The position numbers and the translations under genes are program-made. The notes beneath the pieces were generated by a model. It ran no database searches and was not told where the DNA came from. It saw only the letters and a list, made by a program, of their open reading frames with translations. DNA of 64,000 nt from Rubrobacter taiwanensis (lineage in GTDB: Bacteria > Actinomycetota > Rubrobacteria > Rubrobacterales > Rubrobacteraceae): positions 62,001 to 126,000 of the forward strand of contig NZ_SKBU01000014.1 in assembly GCF_004337705.1 (NCBI RefSeq). The letters are read 5' to 3'. Position 1 is the stretch's first letter; each line of letters starts with the position of its first letter. This document shows, piece by piece, positions 51,397 to 59,842 of the stretch.

Positions 51397-52749
51397 ATGG
51401 TTGACGAGACGATCTTCAAAGCCTACGACATCCGCGGCATCTACCCCGACACGCTTAACGAGGAGATCGCCCGGGACATCGGACGGGCCTTCGTCCACTC
51501 CTTAGGGCTTGCGGGCTCCCGGATCGTGGTCGGGCGGGACATGCGCATCAGCGGCGAGGCGTTGAGCCGGGCCTTCATCCGGGGGGTCACCGAGTCCGGG
51601 GCCGATGTGCTGGACCTCGGGCTCGTCTCCACCGATGCGCTGTACTTCGCCGTGGGGCACCTGGAGGAGCCGGGCGGGGCCATGATCACGGCCTCCCACA
51701 ACCCCAAAGAGTACAACGGCTTCAAGCTGTGCCGGGAGAACGCGATCGCGCTCTCCGGCGAGGAGGGGATCTTCCGGATCCGGGACCTCATCCTCTCCGG
51801 CAAGCTGCCGCCTCCCTCCGACCACCCCGGCTCGGTGGAGACGGGCGACATCGCCGAGCCCTACGCCGAGCACTGCCTGACGTTCATAGACACCGAGGGG
51901 CTGCGGCCGCTGAAGATCGTCGTAGACGCCGGCAACGGCATGGCGGGCAAGATGCTGCCGCCCATCTTCGAGCGTCTGCCGTTCGAGTACGAGCCGATGT
52001 ACTTCGAGCCGGACGGCACCTTCCCCAACCACCCGCCGAACCCCATCGAGCTGGAGAACATCGCCGAGCTGCGGCGGCGCGTGGTCGAGGTCGGCGCGGA
52101 CTTCGGGGCCGCCTTCGACGGCGACGCAGACCGGGTCTTCATCGTGGATGAGAAGGGCGATCCGATCTCGGGCGACATGATCGTGGCCCTGGTCGCCAAG
52201 AACATCCTGGAGAAGGAGCCGGGCGCAACCATCCTGTACAACGCCGTCTGCTCCAAGGCGGTACCGGACCTGATCGAGCGCGAGGGCGGTGTCGGGATCC
52301 GCACGCGGGTCGGACACTCCATCATCAAGCCGCAGATGCGCGAGCACAACGCGGCCTTCGGCGGCGAGCACTCCGGCCACTACTACTTCCGCGACAACTA
52401 CTTCGCGGACTCCGGGATCGTGGCGATGCTCACGGTGGCCGAGCTCGTAGCCCGGCAGGACGGCCCCATCTCAGAGCTTCTCGCCCCGATAGACCCCTAC
52501 GTGCGCAGCGGGGAGATCAACAGCGAGGTGGCGGACCAGCAGGCAAAACTGAAGGAGATCGAGGAATACTTCGCCGCCAGAGGAGCGAAGATAGACCACC
52601 TGGACGGGCTCACCGTGGATATGGGGAGCTGGTGGTTCAACCTCCGCCCCTCGAACACCGAGCCGCTGCTGCGCCTGAACGTGGAGGCCGAGAACCGCGA
52701 GACGCTGGAGCGCGAGCGCGACCGCCTGCTGGAGATGATCCGGAGCTAG
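51397..52749 (+). CDS. manB: Phosphomannomutase / phosphoglucomutase
   Basis: This alpha-D-phosphohexomutase interconverts hexose 6- and 1-phosphates for polysaccharide or glycan precursors. The 450-residue protein has FKAYDIRGIYPDTL at the start and TASHNP with the phosphoserine Ser100. The metal loop is DGDADR, the sugar-binding loop GGEHSGH, and the phosphate-binding loop RPSNTEPLLRL. I use the ATG at 51397, 11 nt after GGAGG. It converges on the BON-domain gene, sharing a CTAG. Confidence 0.93.
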   Translation: MVDETIFKAYDIRGIYPDTLNEEIARDIGRAFVHSLGLAGSRIVVGRDMRISGEALSRAFIRGVTESGADVLDLGLVSTDALYFAVGHLEEPGGAMITASHNPKEYNGFKLCRENAIALSGEEGIFRIRDLILSGKLPPPSDHPGSVETGDIAEPYAEHCLTFIDTEGLRPLKIVVDAGNGMAGKMLPPIFERLPFEYEPMYFEPDGTFPNHPPNPIELENIAELRRRVVEVGADFGAAFDGDADRVFIVDEKGDPISGDMIVALVAKNILEKEPGATILYNAVCSKAVPDLIEREGGVGIRTRVGHSIIKPQMREHNAAFGGEHSGHYYFRDNYFADSGIVAMLTVAELVARQDGPISELLAPIDPYVRSGEINSEVADQQAKLKEIEEYFAARGAKIDHLDGLTVDMGSWWFNLRPSNTEPLLRLNVEAENRETLERERDRLLEMIRS

Positions 52750-53456
52750 CCGTCCTCCCCACCGGCCCGCCGCTCTCTGGTCGGGCCCTCGGGGTTCACG
52801 GTGAGGAGGTTGCGGACCTCGCGGACGCCCTCGGTGTTGCGGGCGATCTCTTCGGCCGCCCGCCGGGCCTCCTCGGAGGGTGCCTCGCCCCGCAGCTCGG
52901 CAACCCCGTCATTGACCTGGACGTTTATCCGGGGCATCGAGGTCGTGCGGGGGTCGGTGCCGATCTCACTCCGGATGCGCTGCTCGACCTCCTCCGGCTG
53001 CTCCGGCACGCCGGCCACCTCTCTGCGGTGCTCCTCGCCGATCAGCGGCCCGGCCGAGGGGTCGGAGAAGCCGCGCTCGGCTCCCGTTACGTTCTCCTCC
53101 CCGGGCTCCTGATGCTCTTCGGAGTCCCCCGTATCAGAGGTCGTGCTGGAGCTCTCCTCCTCCTGGCGGACTCCGGCGGCAAAGCCCTCCTCACCGAAGG
53201 CCCCCTCACGGGCGCCCTGCGCTCCCAGCCGACCGAGGAGAACCCCGCCCAGGAAACCGAGGAGGGCCGCCGCGCCGTACTTCGACCAGCGCACCCCCGC
53301 GGGCTCGCGGGAGCTGAGCGCGCGCCTGAGTAGCCTGCCTTCGGCCCGGGCGGCCTTCTTCGCCCCCCACAAACCGGTCTTGGCGGCCTTGCCTCCACCC
53401 CATGCAAGCCACGGGGCCGGCTTCGCAGCCGCTCTGGTCTTCCTGAAGTACGCCAT
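52746..53456 (-). CDS. BON-domain protein with membrane segment
   Basis: The 236-residue protein has a basic, Ala-rich N-terminus, one hydrophobic segment (about 60-78, AAALLGFLGGVLLG) and an acidic low-complexity linker (about 85-150). A C-terminal BON domain follows (about 155-225: VEQRIRSEIGTD to NTEGVREVRNLLTVNPEG). BON domains bind phospholipids or surface polymers and occur in envelope-stress proteins. Function inferred only at that level. Confidence 0.8.
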   Translation of the reverse strand: MAYFRKTRAAAKPAPWLAWGGGKAAKTGLWGAKKAARAEGRLLRRALSSREPAGVRWSKYGAAALLGFLGGVLLGRLGAQGAREGAFGEEGFAAGVRQEEESSSTTSDTGDSEEHQEPGEENVTGAERGFSDPSAGPLIGEEHRREVAGVPEQPEEVEQRIRSEIGTDPRTTSMPRINVQVNDGVAELRGEAPSEEARRAAEEIARNTEGVREVRNLLTVNPEGPTRERRAGGEDG

Positions 53457-53535
53457 GCTCCGACACCTCCGTTAGGTCTCTGATCTCTTCTATCGCTGTT
53501 ACCCGCAAGAAGGCGGAGGGAAACGTCCTGGGAGC

Positions 53536-54339
53536 TCAATCGGCCAGAGGTTCGCGCAACCGGGGAACGAGCGTCAGCGCCCGGTAGCGCAGCCTGCGCC
53601 GGTTGCCGGGCAGGCTGAACTCTCCCTCGCGCGCCGGGGGCAGCTCGCCCGCGGCCGCGGCCTCCACCAGAGCGGCCAGATCCCGGCGCTCGCTCGCCGT
53701 AAGGCCCGAGGCATCCCGCCCCTCGCGCTCGAAGAGGGTTATCTGCCGCGCGAACGAGATGAAGAGGCTGCACGGCTCGGGGCACGGAATCTCACCCTCC
53801 CCCGGCTCCATCTTCAGCGGCGTCCCGGCATCCACGCCCCAAAGAGGCCGCTTCAAGCACACTTCGTCCTCGCAGTGCGCCCGGGCTGCGGCCTGCACCC
53901 CTTCATCGGAGAGGTTCCGGACTATCTCGTAGATCCCGCTCTGCCGCCCCGCCGTCTCCCGGTAGTGCGTAACGGGCAGCCGGCCGGCGCGCTCCAGGTG
54001 CCAGTGCACGAGAGCCGCCGGATAGAGGTAGTTGAGAGCGGCAGCCAGCTCGCGCTCGTCCTCAACCCGCAACGTCCAGCCCCGGCGCAGGTTCGGCGAG
54101 GTCTTGAGCGGCCGGTGCTCACCCCCTTCGGTGGTCCGGGCTATCTCCCGGGCCGCGGCGGGGCCTGCGAGGGGCCGGAGATCTTCCCGGCCGGCGTCCG
54201 CTAGGTGCCGCAGCTCGTAGCCGTCTTCCGCGCGGCGGACCAGGAGCTGCCCGAAGCGCCGCCCCTCCCGGGAAGCGGCCACCCACTCCGCAAAGGCCTC
54301 CCGGGCCGCGGCGGCTACCGGCCGGTCAGCCCCGGACAA
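53536..54339 (-). CDS. DR2241-type 4Fe-4S protein, partner of CbiX
   Basis: The 267-residue protein resembles the C-terminal part of Deinococcus DR2241: a stabilising domain with CbiX and a 4Fe-4S-binding domain. Its four clustered cysteines, HCEDEVCLKRPLWG and CPEPCSLFISF (about 163-195), would hold the cluster. The ending LPGNRRRLRYRALTLVPRLR is also conserved-looking. In Deinococcus these domains are fused to CbiX in one chain; here they are separate genes overlapping by 14 nt. The likely role is in sirohaem or cobalamin metal insertion. Confidence 0.75.
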   Translation of the reverse strand: MSGADRPVAAAAREAFAEWVAASREGRRFGQLLVRRAEDGYELRHLADAGREDLRPLAGPAAAREIARTTEGGEHRPLKTSPNLRRGWTLRVEDERELAAALNYLYPAALVHWHLERAGRLPVTHYRETAGRQSGIYEIVRNLSDEGVQAAARAHCEDEVCLKRPLWGVDAGTPLKMEPGEGEIPCPEPCSLFISFARQITLFEREGRDASGLTASERRDLAALVEAAAAGELPPAREGEFSLPGNRRRLRYRALTLVPRLREPLAD

Positions 54340-55081
54340 GGGCCAGCTCCCGGGCGCGGGCGGCGATGAGATCCGCCATAGCCGGGTGCGTCCCGACCGG
54401 GGCGCCGTAGTAGATGGTCTTGTCCGGGCGGCGGGTCACCTCCCCGGTGAGCTCCAGATCCTCCGGGATGGTCTCCTTCGTGTGCCACCCCTCGGCCACG
54501 AAGACCGGGATGACGACGACGTGCCCGGCCGGGATGTTCTCTACCACGTCCACGATCTCGGGCTCCTGGTCCAGAAACCCGACCTCTACCAGGTCGTAGA
54601 CGCCACGCTCCCGGATACGGCCGGCGTTGAGGTAGATGACGCCGCTGCTGTTCTGGTTGCGGTCCGTGCCGTGCCCGAGCAGCACCAGAGCCCTCCGGCC
54701 GCCGGAGAGGTCGTGCCCGGCGGTGAGGTCCGCAGCCCGCTCCAGGATCACGTCCGCCATCAGCTCGAACGTCCCCAGCGGCCCGGCGTAATATACGGTC
54801 TTGCCATCCGGACGATGCGTCACCTCGCCCTCCAGCCCCAGCTCACGCGGGATCACCTGCTGCGTGAAGTATCCCTCGGAGATGAAAGCCGGAACGACGT
54901 ACACCTCCCCGGCCTCCACGGTATCCAGCACGTGCCGCATGGAGGGCTCCTCCTTCCAGAAGCACTCCGCTACCTCGTCGTACTCGCCGGAAGCCCGGAT
55001 GCGCTCGGCGTGCTCGTAGACCGGCAGGCTGGAGTCCGCGTTAAGGTGTGAACCGTGCCCGACTATTACCAGAGCCTTCAA
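54326..55081 (-). CDS. cbiX: Sirohydrochlorin chelatase, CbiX family (two-domain)
   Basis: CbiX inserts cobalt or iron into sirohydrochlorin. The 251-residue protein has two homologous halves. The first has GHGSHLNADS (catalytic His near 9) and PAFISEGYFTQQVIP; the second has LGHGTDRNQNS and PVFVAEGWHTKETIP. The TTG start has AAGGAGG 4 nt upstream. It overlaps the DR2241-type gene, so the two probably act together. Confidence 0.9.
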   Translation of the reverse strand: MKALVIVGHGSHLNADSSLPVYEHAERIRASGEYDEVAECFWKEEPSMRHVLDTVEAGEVYVVPAFISEGYFTQQVIPRELGLEGEVTHRPDGKTVYYAGPLGTFELMADVILERAADLTAGHDLSGGRRALVLLGHGTDRNQNSSGVIYLNAGRIRERGVYDLVEVGFLDQEPEIVDVVENIPAGHVVVIPVFVAEGWHTKETIPEDLELTGEVTRRPDKTIYYGAPVGTHPAMADLIAARARELALVRG

Positions 55082-55178
55082 GGAGCCTCCTTCGCGTATA
55101 CCACGAACCCTTGCAGAGAGATTCTAGCGCAGCCGCCGCCAAAAGCCGGGTATCCGATCATGGCCGGACCCGGAAGGC

Positions 55179-55943
55179 TCAACCTTCGTCCGAGATTCCG
55201 GCCTCGCTCGCGCGGCGTAGACGCTCCAGAGCCCGGTCCTGCTCGTCCAGCCGGCGCTCCAGCGACTCCAGTTTCCGCATGATGTCCCGGGCGGTCACCT
55301 CTTCCGGCTCCTCCTCCCAGGAGGCCCCCTCGACAAAGAACGCGGCGAGGCCGGCCGTCAGAACGCCGAAGAGGGTTATGCCGAGCACCATCAGAAAGAC
55401 AGCTATGATGCGTCCCTCGCCCGTCACCGGGCTTATGTCGCCGTAGCCGACGGTGGTTATGGTCACGAACGCCCACCACAGAGCGTCGGCGAAGTTCTCT
55501 ATCTCCGCGTTGGCCCGCCGCTCGAAGGCCAGCATCAGCAGCGCCGCCGTGAATACCGAGAGGGCCGCAACGGCAGCCACATAGGCGCCCCGGTAGCGCC
55601 CGAGCAGCCGCCGCAGGCCGCTGAGGGTCCTGAGGAAGAAGGGAAGGAGCATCAGCAGCCTCAGCGGCCGCAGGAAGGGGAGCAGGACGATCAGAACGGA
55701 GAGCCAGTTGCGGCGCAGGTACGCGAGCCGCCGCTCAGCCGCCCAGACCCGCACCGCCAGCTCCACCGCGAACACCGCGATGATGACGAGCTCCACCGTT
55801 CCCAGGCTCGCCCGGACGAATCCCGGGACCTCCGGCAGGAACCGGGCGATGATCAGCAGTAGATAAACGAACGCCAGCAGCAGCATGATGGGCTCCGTGC
55901 GGCGCTCTATCCGCTCTACCCGCCTCTCTCCCCGGTCATCCAC
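55179..55943 (-). CDS. Voltage-gated-type potassium channel
   Basis: The 254-residue protein has a six-helix channel layout: S1-S4-like helices (20-125, with an Arg-bearing segment RPLRLLMLLPFFLRTLSGLRRLLG), S5, and a pore loop with the K+ selectivity filter TTVGYGD. S6 and a C-terminal coiled coil (about 215-245, RKLESLERRLDEQDRALERLRR) follow. It would form tetramers in the membrane. No RCK/TrkA-N domain. Confidence 0.9.
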   Translation of the reverse strand: MDDRGERRVERIERRTEPIMLLLAFVYLLLIIARFLPEVPGFVRASLGTVELVIIAVFAVELAVRVWAAERRLAYLRRNWLSVLIVLLPFLRPLRLLMLLPFFLRTLSGLRRLLGRYRGAYVAAVAALSVFTAALLMLAFERRANAEIENFADALWWAFVTITTVGYGDISPVTGEGRIIAVFLMVLGITLFGVLTAGLAAFFVEGASWEEEPEEVTARDIMRKLESLERRLDEQDRALERLRRASEAGISDEG

Positions 55944-55971
55944 ATCTCCACCTACACTACCACGGCCGGAG

Positions 55972-56859
55972 CTACGGCTGCAGGGCCGGGCGCACCCGGT
56001 AGTTCAGAAACTCCGCACCGTTCTCCACGGCGGTCAGGAAGGCTGCGGCCGCAACCACCGGCTCGGTGGCCGAGGGATAGAGGCGCGGGTCGGAGCGCAG
56101 CAGGCCGTTGAGGTTGGAGATCTGCTGCACCCCTCTGCGGGAGTAAACGCCTCCGGCCTTGAGCACACCGCGCGCCATGCGCGAGACCTCCTCAGCCTCC
56201 TTGCGCCCGGCGCGGGCCTCCACGTCCAGATCCGGAACCTCGGCCAGAACCTCCAGGTACGCCTGCACCAGAGCCGAGCGGATCGCCTCGGCGCGGCCGA
56301 GAGCGCTCATCAGGGAGGGGTAGGCGAGCTGCCGCGTGACCTCGAAGCCCCGGGAGTACTCACGGGCCAGCGGGTCGCGGTTCGCCGCGAAGCGCATTGC
56401 GTCCCGGAGGGTGGCCTCCTTTCCGGCCCCGAGCGTCACTTCGATGGCACCGGCCAGCGCTCCGCCGGCTCCAGAGACCTCCAGCGCCCGCGCGAAAGCC
56501 CGCACGTCGCGGTGTGTGAGGCGCCGCAGCACGAGCCCCAGCCTCTGTCCCAGCAGCGCGCTGCGGGCCAGCGGAGCCAGAGCGCCTGCGACCCGCAGGT
56601 CCGCAGAGCCGGTCAGCCTCCGGGCCGCCGTCACCGCATCCAGCACCACCTCTCCCACGGCGCGTTCTCCCGCATACCCGAGCGCCGCGCTCAGCAGCGG
56701 AACCCCGAGCAGGCGCGTCTCGTGCGCCACGTCCCGGTCGGCGTAGCGGGAGCCGCAGCCGGGCATCGGAGCGCTGTAACAGAGCGTCAGAGCCGTGGTG
56801 GCGGCGGAGGAGACCTGCCCCGGCGAGACCCCGGGCTCCGGTTTCCGCTCCCGGTCCAT
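55972..56859 (-). CDS. CitG/MdcB-like protein (triphosphoribosyl-dephospho-CoA synthase family)
   Basis: The 295-residue all-helical protein resembles the CitG family, whose members make the triphosphoribosyl-dephospho-CoA precursor of citrate or malonate lyase prosthetic groups. The N-terminal ATTALTLCYSAPMPGCGSR replaces the usual PKPGNV-type motif, and family-like AFARALEVSGAGGALAGAIEV-type segments follow. No citrate or malonate lyase genes are nearby, so the substrate is probably different. It lies 5 nt after the peroxiredoxin gene. Confidence 0.55.
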   Translation of the reverse strand: MDRERKPEPGVSPGQVSSAATTALTLCYSAPMPGCGSRYADRDVAHETRLLGVPLLSAALGYAGERAVGEVVLDAVTAARRLTGSADLRVAGALAPLARSALLGQRLGLVLRRLTHRDVRAFARALEVSGAGGALAGAIEVTLGAGKEATLRDAMRFAANRDPLAREYSRGFEVTRQLAYPSLMSALGRAEAIRSALVQAYLEVLAEVPDLDVEARAGRKEAEEVSRMARGVLKAGGVYSRRGVQQISNLNGLLRSDPRLYPSATEPVVAAAAFLTAVENGAEFLNYRVRPALQP

Positions 56860-56864
56860 GCCCC

Positions 56865-57320
56865 CTACAGCACCGCGTCCAGATCCTGCAGGACCTGCTT
56901 CAGGTCCGGCCGGTCCTTCGGTGTCTTCTCAACGCGCCGGGCCCGCACCACGCCGGAGCGGTCCACAACGAAATACGCCCGGTCCGGGAAGCCCTGCTCA
57001 CGCAGCACCCCGTAGCTGCGCGAGACCTCCTTGTTGAAGTCCGCCAGCAGCGGGAAAGAGATGCCGCGGGCCTCCGCCCACGCCCGGTGCGACCACGGAG
57101 AATCGGTGCTCACGGCGAGCACCCGGACTCCCCGCCGCTCGAACTCGTCCAGGTGCTGCTGGATCTCGTCCAGCTGGTCGGTGCAGACGCTGGACCAGTC
57201 ACCGGGGTAGAAGAAGAGCGCGACATCTCCCTCCTTCAGGAAGTCGCCAAGCGACACCCTGCTCTCCCAGCTGTCCGCCGGCAGGGTAAACTCCGGAGCC
57301 TTGCTTCCCACCTCTACCAT
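56865..57320 (-). CDS. Peroxiredoxin (AhpC/TSA, AhpE-like)
   Basis: The 151-residue thioredoxin-fold protein reduces peroxides. The active site reads YPGDWSSVCTDQL, with the peroxidatic Cys46 in the PxxxSxxC arrangement. GSKAPEFTLPADSW opens the fold and the conserved Arg is at the FPDRAYFVVD region. No second cysteine is present, so it is a 1-Cys type that needs an external thiol. It diverges from the GCS2-type ligase gene across a 129-nt gap with no clear promoter. Confidence 0.92.
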   Translation of the reverse strand: MVEVGSKAPEFTLPADSWESRVSLGDFLKEGDVALFFYPGDWSSVCTDQLDEIQQHLDEFERRGVRVLAVSTDSPWSHRAWAEARGISFPLLADFNKEVSRSYGVLREQGFPDRAYFVVDRSGVVRARRVEKTPKDRPDLKQVLQDLDAVL

Positions 57321-57449
57321 CTCAGCCTCCTCTCTCCATCTCAGTCCGATGCAGCGGATATTCTACTGCGCCCGGAAACTCTCCCGCAGCAACAGGTAGA
57401 ATCTCTATTATTTGACGATATCTGTCGGGCATACGTGCGAGGGAGGGCT

Positions 57450-58592
57450 TTGAGCAGCTCTACGGAAGAGTTTCTGGTCCCCGAGGAAGCGTTCGAGACC
57501 GGCGCTCCGGAGGGTATGCTGGGAGTCGAGGAGGAGCTGTGGCTGGCGCACCCGGAGTCCATGAAGCTGGCCGGAGGAGCGCAGAAAATACTGAGCGGTT
57601 CGCCGGCGGGGCGCTTCTCGGGCGAACTCATCGACTGCGAGATAGAGGTCAACAGCGGCGTGCACCGCGAGCCGGCCTCCGTGGTGAGGGACGTCGCGGA
57701 CCGCCGCCGGGAGCTGCTCGGCTGGGCCGAGCGCCTGAGCCGGGTGCTGGGAACGAGCGGGACGCACCCCATCGGCGAGTGGCGGGAGCAAGAGATAATA
57801 GACACCCCACACTACCGGCGGCTGGAGGAGCGGCTGGGCTGGATCATCCGGCGCAACAACACCTTCGCCCTGCACGTCCACTACGCCGTGCAGGAGAAGG
57901 AGAAGGCGGTCTACCTCTTCAACCGGCTGCGCGAGTACGTACCCCACATGCTGGCCCTCTCGGTCAACTCCCCGTTCTGGCAGGGCGAATACACGGACAT
58001 GCTCTCCAGTCGCACCTTCGTCTTCTCCAGATCCCTCCACCGAGCCGGGCTCCCCGAGCCACTGAGGTCTTGGGACGACTACCTCAAGTACGTGGACTAC
58101 CTGCAGCGCTCAGGCACGATACTGAAACTGGGTGAGATCTGGTGGGACATCCGGCCCCATCCCGTGCTCTCGACGATCGAGCTGCGCGCCTTCGACGCCC
58201 AGACGGAGCTGTGGCGCACCGAGGCGCTCATAGCTCTGGGCGCGGCGCTCTGCGACGTGCTGCGCGGCGAGTACGAGGCGGGCGAGCTCCGGCCCGTGCG
58301 CCCGAACCGCGAGATAGAGGAGAACAAATGGAGCGCCCAACGCTACGGGATGGAGGGGGTATTGGTAGACCACGAGACGCACGAGGGCATCCCCACCCGC
58401 CGGGCGCTGGAGAGATTCCTGGAGTACCTGCAACCGGCCGGTAGGGACCTCTCCGGCGTGGAGCGCATTCTGGACGAACCCGCCGGCGCCGAGCGGCAGC
58501 TGGAGGTCTGGCGGGAGACCGGCTCCCTGGTGGAGGTGGCCCGGGACATCGCCCGCCGTACCCGGGAGTTCCCGCCCGCCGGGCGGCCCTAG
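57450..58592 (+). CDS. Glutamate-cysteine ligase family 2 (carboxylate-amine ligase, YbdK-like)
   Basis: This ATP-dependent ligase family joins glutamate to an amine such as cysteine. The 380-residue protein has GVEEELWLAHPESM, ELIDCEIEVNSGVH, TSGTHPIGEWR, NTFALHVHY, and RPHPVLSTIELRAFDAQT, all GCS2 signatures. The TTG at 57450 follows GGGAGG closely; ATG 57516 (MLGVEEEL) is an alternative. The real product may be a gamma-glutamyl thiol or another amide. A peroxiredoxin gene is divergent, but a functional link is only suggestive. Confidence 0.88.
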   Translation: MSSSTEEFLVPEEAFETGAPEGMLGVEEELWLAHPESMKLAGGAQKILSGSPAGRFSGELIDCEIEVNSGVHREPASVVRDVADRRRELLGWAERLSRVLGTSGTHPIGEWREQEIIDTPHYRRLEERLGWIIRRNNTFALHVHYAVQEKEKAVYLFNRLREYVPHMLALSVNSPFWQGEYTDMLSSRTFVFSRSLHRAGLPEPLRSWDDYLKYVDYLQRSGTILKLGEIWWDIRPHPVLSTIELRAFDAQTELWRTEALIALGAALCDVLRGEYEAGELRPVRPNREIEENKWSAQRYGMEGVLVDHETHEGIPTRRALERFLEYLQPAGRDLSGVERILDEPAGAERQLEVWRETGSLVEVARDIARRTREFPPAGRP

Positions 58593-58864
58593 CCGGACTC
58601 TATCCGGCGGGCCAGCTCGAAGTCCCTGTCGGTCAGACCTCCCTCAGAGTGCGTGGTCAGGGTAAGGGTGACCCTGTTGTACCGGATGTCTATGTCCGGA
58701 TGGTGGTTGGCCGACTCGGCCAGCTCTCCCACGCGGTTTACGAATTCCAGCGCGGCCCTGAAGTCCTCCAGCTCGTAGGTCTTGGTGATGAAGTTCTGCG
58801 AGACCTCCCAGCCGGGAAGCTCCCGCACCCGGCGCTGCGCCTCGTCGAAGGGTATCGTGGCCAA
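58589..58864 (-). CDS. Pterin-4a-carbinolamine dehydratase
   Basis: The 91-residue protein has the PCD fold and active-site motif ANHHPDIDIRYNRVTLTLTTH, with the catalytic HHPD. The enzyme recycles tetrahydrobiopterin-type cofactors by dehydrating the 4a-hydroxy form. Its stop shares a CTAG with the convergent GCS2 gene. The start is a TTG. Confidence 0.94.
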   Translation of the reverse strand: MATIPFDEAQRRVRELPGWEVSQNFITKTYELEDFRAALEFVNRVGELAESANHHPDIDIRYNRVTLTLTTHSEGGLTDRDFELARRIESG

Positions 58865-58882
58865 CCCGAGCCTCCTTCCTCT

Positions 58883-59632
58883 CTAGGTCGTGTAGTCTAT
58901 GCGGGTGTGGAAGTTGCTCCCGGCGCGCCCGCCCAGGAAGCCTCCCAGCAGAGAGACGGCCAGCACGCCGACCAGGATGCCCAGCCCCACAAATCCGGTC
59001 CCGGCCAGACCGCCGACCGCCGGAACGACGGTACCGGCCACGAACTGCTGGACGGCCCCGAAGAGCTCGCCCGGCAAGAACGCCGCCGCCGCGCCGAGCA
59101 CGATGCTGATGAGCAGCCCCCAGACGACGACCATAGCCCCGTTGCGGCCGCCGTCGAAACGGGCCATGCGCCCGGCCACATATCCCCCCGCGAAGTAGCC
59201 CGCGAAGAGCAGCACCCCGATGATTATCAGGCCCGTGATCGTGGTGGCTCCTAAGTCCTCCGCCCCGATATCCAGCGTGAACCCCAGCGGGATCAGGACC
59301 ACGCTCGCGATCAGCGAGAGAAAACCCAGAACCACCCCGGCCACGATCCAGCCGACGAAGCTGGCCAGCCAGTCCACCCCGCCGTACAGGTCCCGCAGGC
59401 GGGCGTGCCGCTCCTCGGCGGCCTCCAGATATCCCCGGGCGGAGTAGGGACGCGTGTGAGACTCCTCGTCCCCGGAGCGGATCACCCGGGTTCGCTCCTC
59501 ATCCGCATCTCCGCGCGGGATCCGCTGCGTCCGGTCCGCATCACCCTCCGGTGAAACCCGGCGCGTCGTCTCCCCGGTCTCGCCCTCGTCCAGCGGCCCG
59601 CGCCGCCGGCGCTCCTCGGGTCTTTCGTCCAT
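58883..59632 (-). CDS. Membrane protein with acidic cytoplasmic head and four to five helices
   Basis: Not recognised. The 249-residue protein begins with about 85 highly charged residues containing RTQRIPRGD- and ERTRVIRSGD-type repeats. Four to five glycine-rich hydrophobic helices follow, with GGYVAGRMARFDGGRNG between two of them. The last helices resemble glycine-zipper small-channel proteins. The ATG at 59632 has GGGGGAG 5 nt upstream; further upstream the frame has no similarity. Confidence 0.75.
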   Translation of the reverse strand: MDERPEERRRRGPLDEGETGETTRRVSPEGDADRTQRIPRGDADEERTRVIRSGDEESHTRPYSARGYLEAAEERHARLRDLYGGVDWLASFVGWIVAGVVLGFLSLIASVVLIPLGFTLDIGAEDLGATTITGLIIIGVLLFAGYFAGGYVAGRMARFDGGRNGAMVVVWGLLISIVLGAAAAFLPGELFGAVQQFVAGTVVPAVGGLAGTGFVGLGILVGVLAVSLLGGFLGGRAGSNFHTRIDYTT

Positions 59633-59842
59633 GCGCTCTCCCCCGTATCTCTGGGTCGCCAACGCTTCCGTCTCCGGCCCTACCCCGGATGCCGAGGATG
59701 CCCGTATCCCCGCCTTTTGTACATCCGGCCAAAATACCGGGGAGAAAGCCCTTCTCCGGTTATACACCGGGCCGTATCCGCCCGGGACTGCGCCCCCTAT
59801 TATATGGGATATCGCTGCACCGGTCGCAAAGGAGGAAGACTT

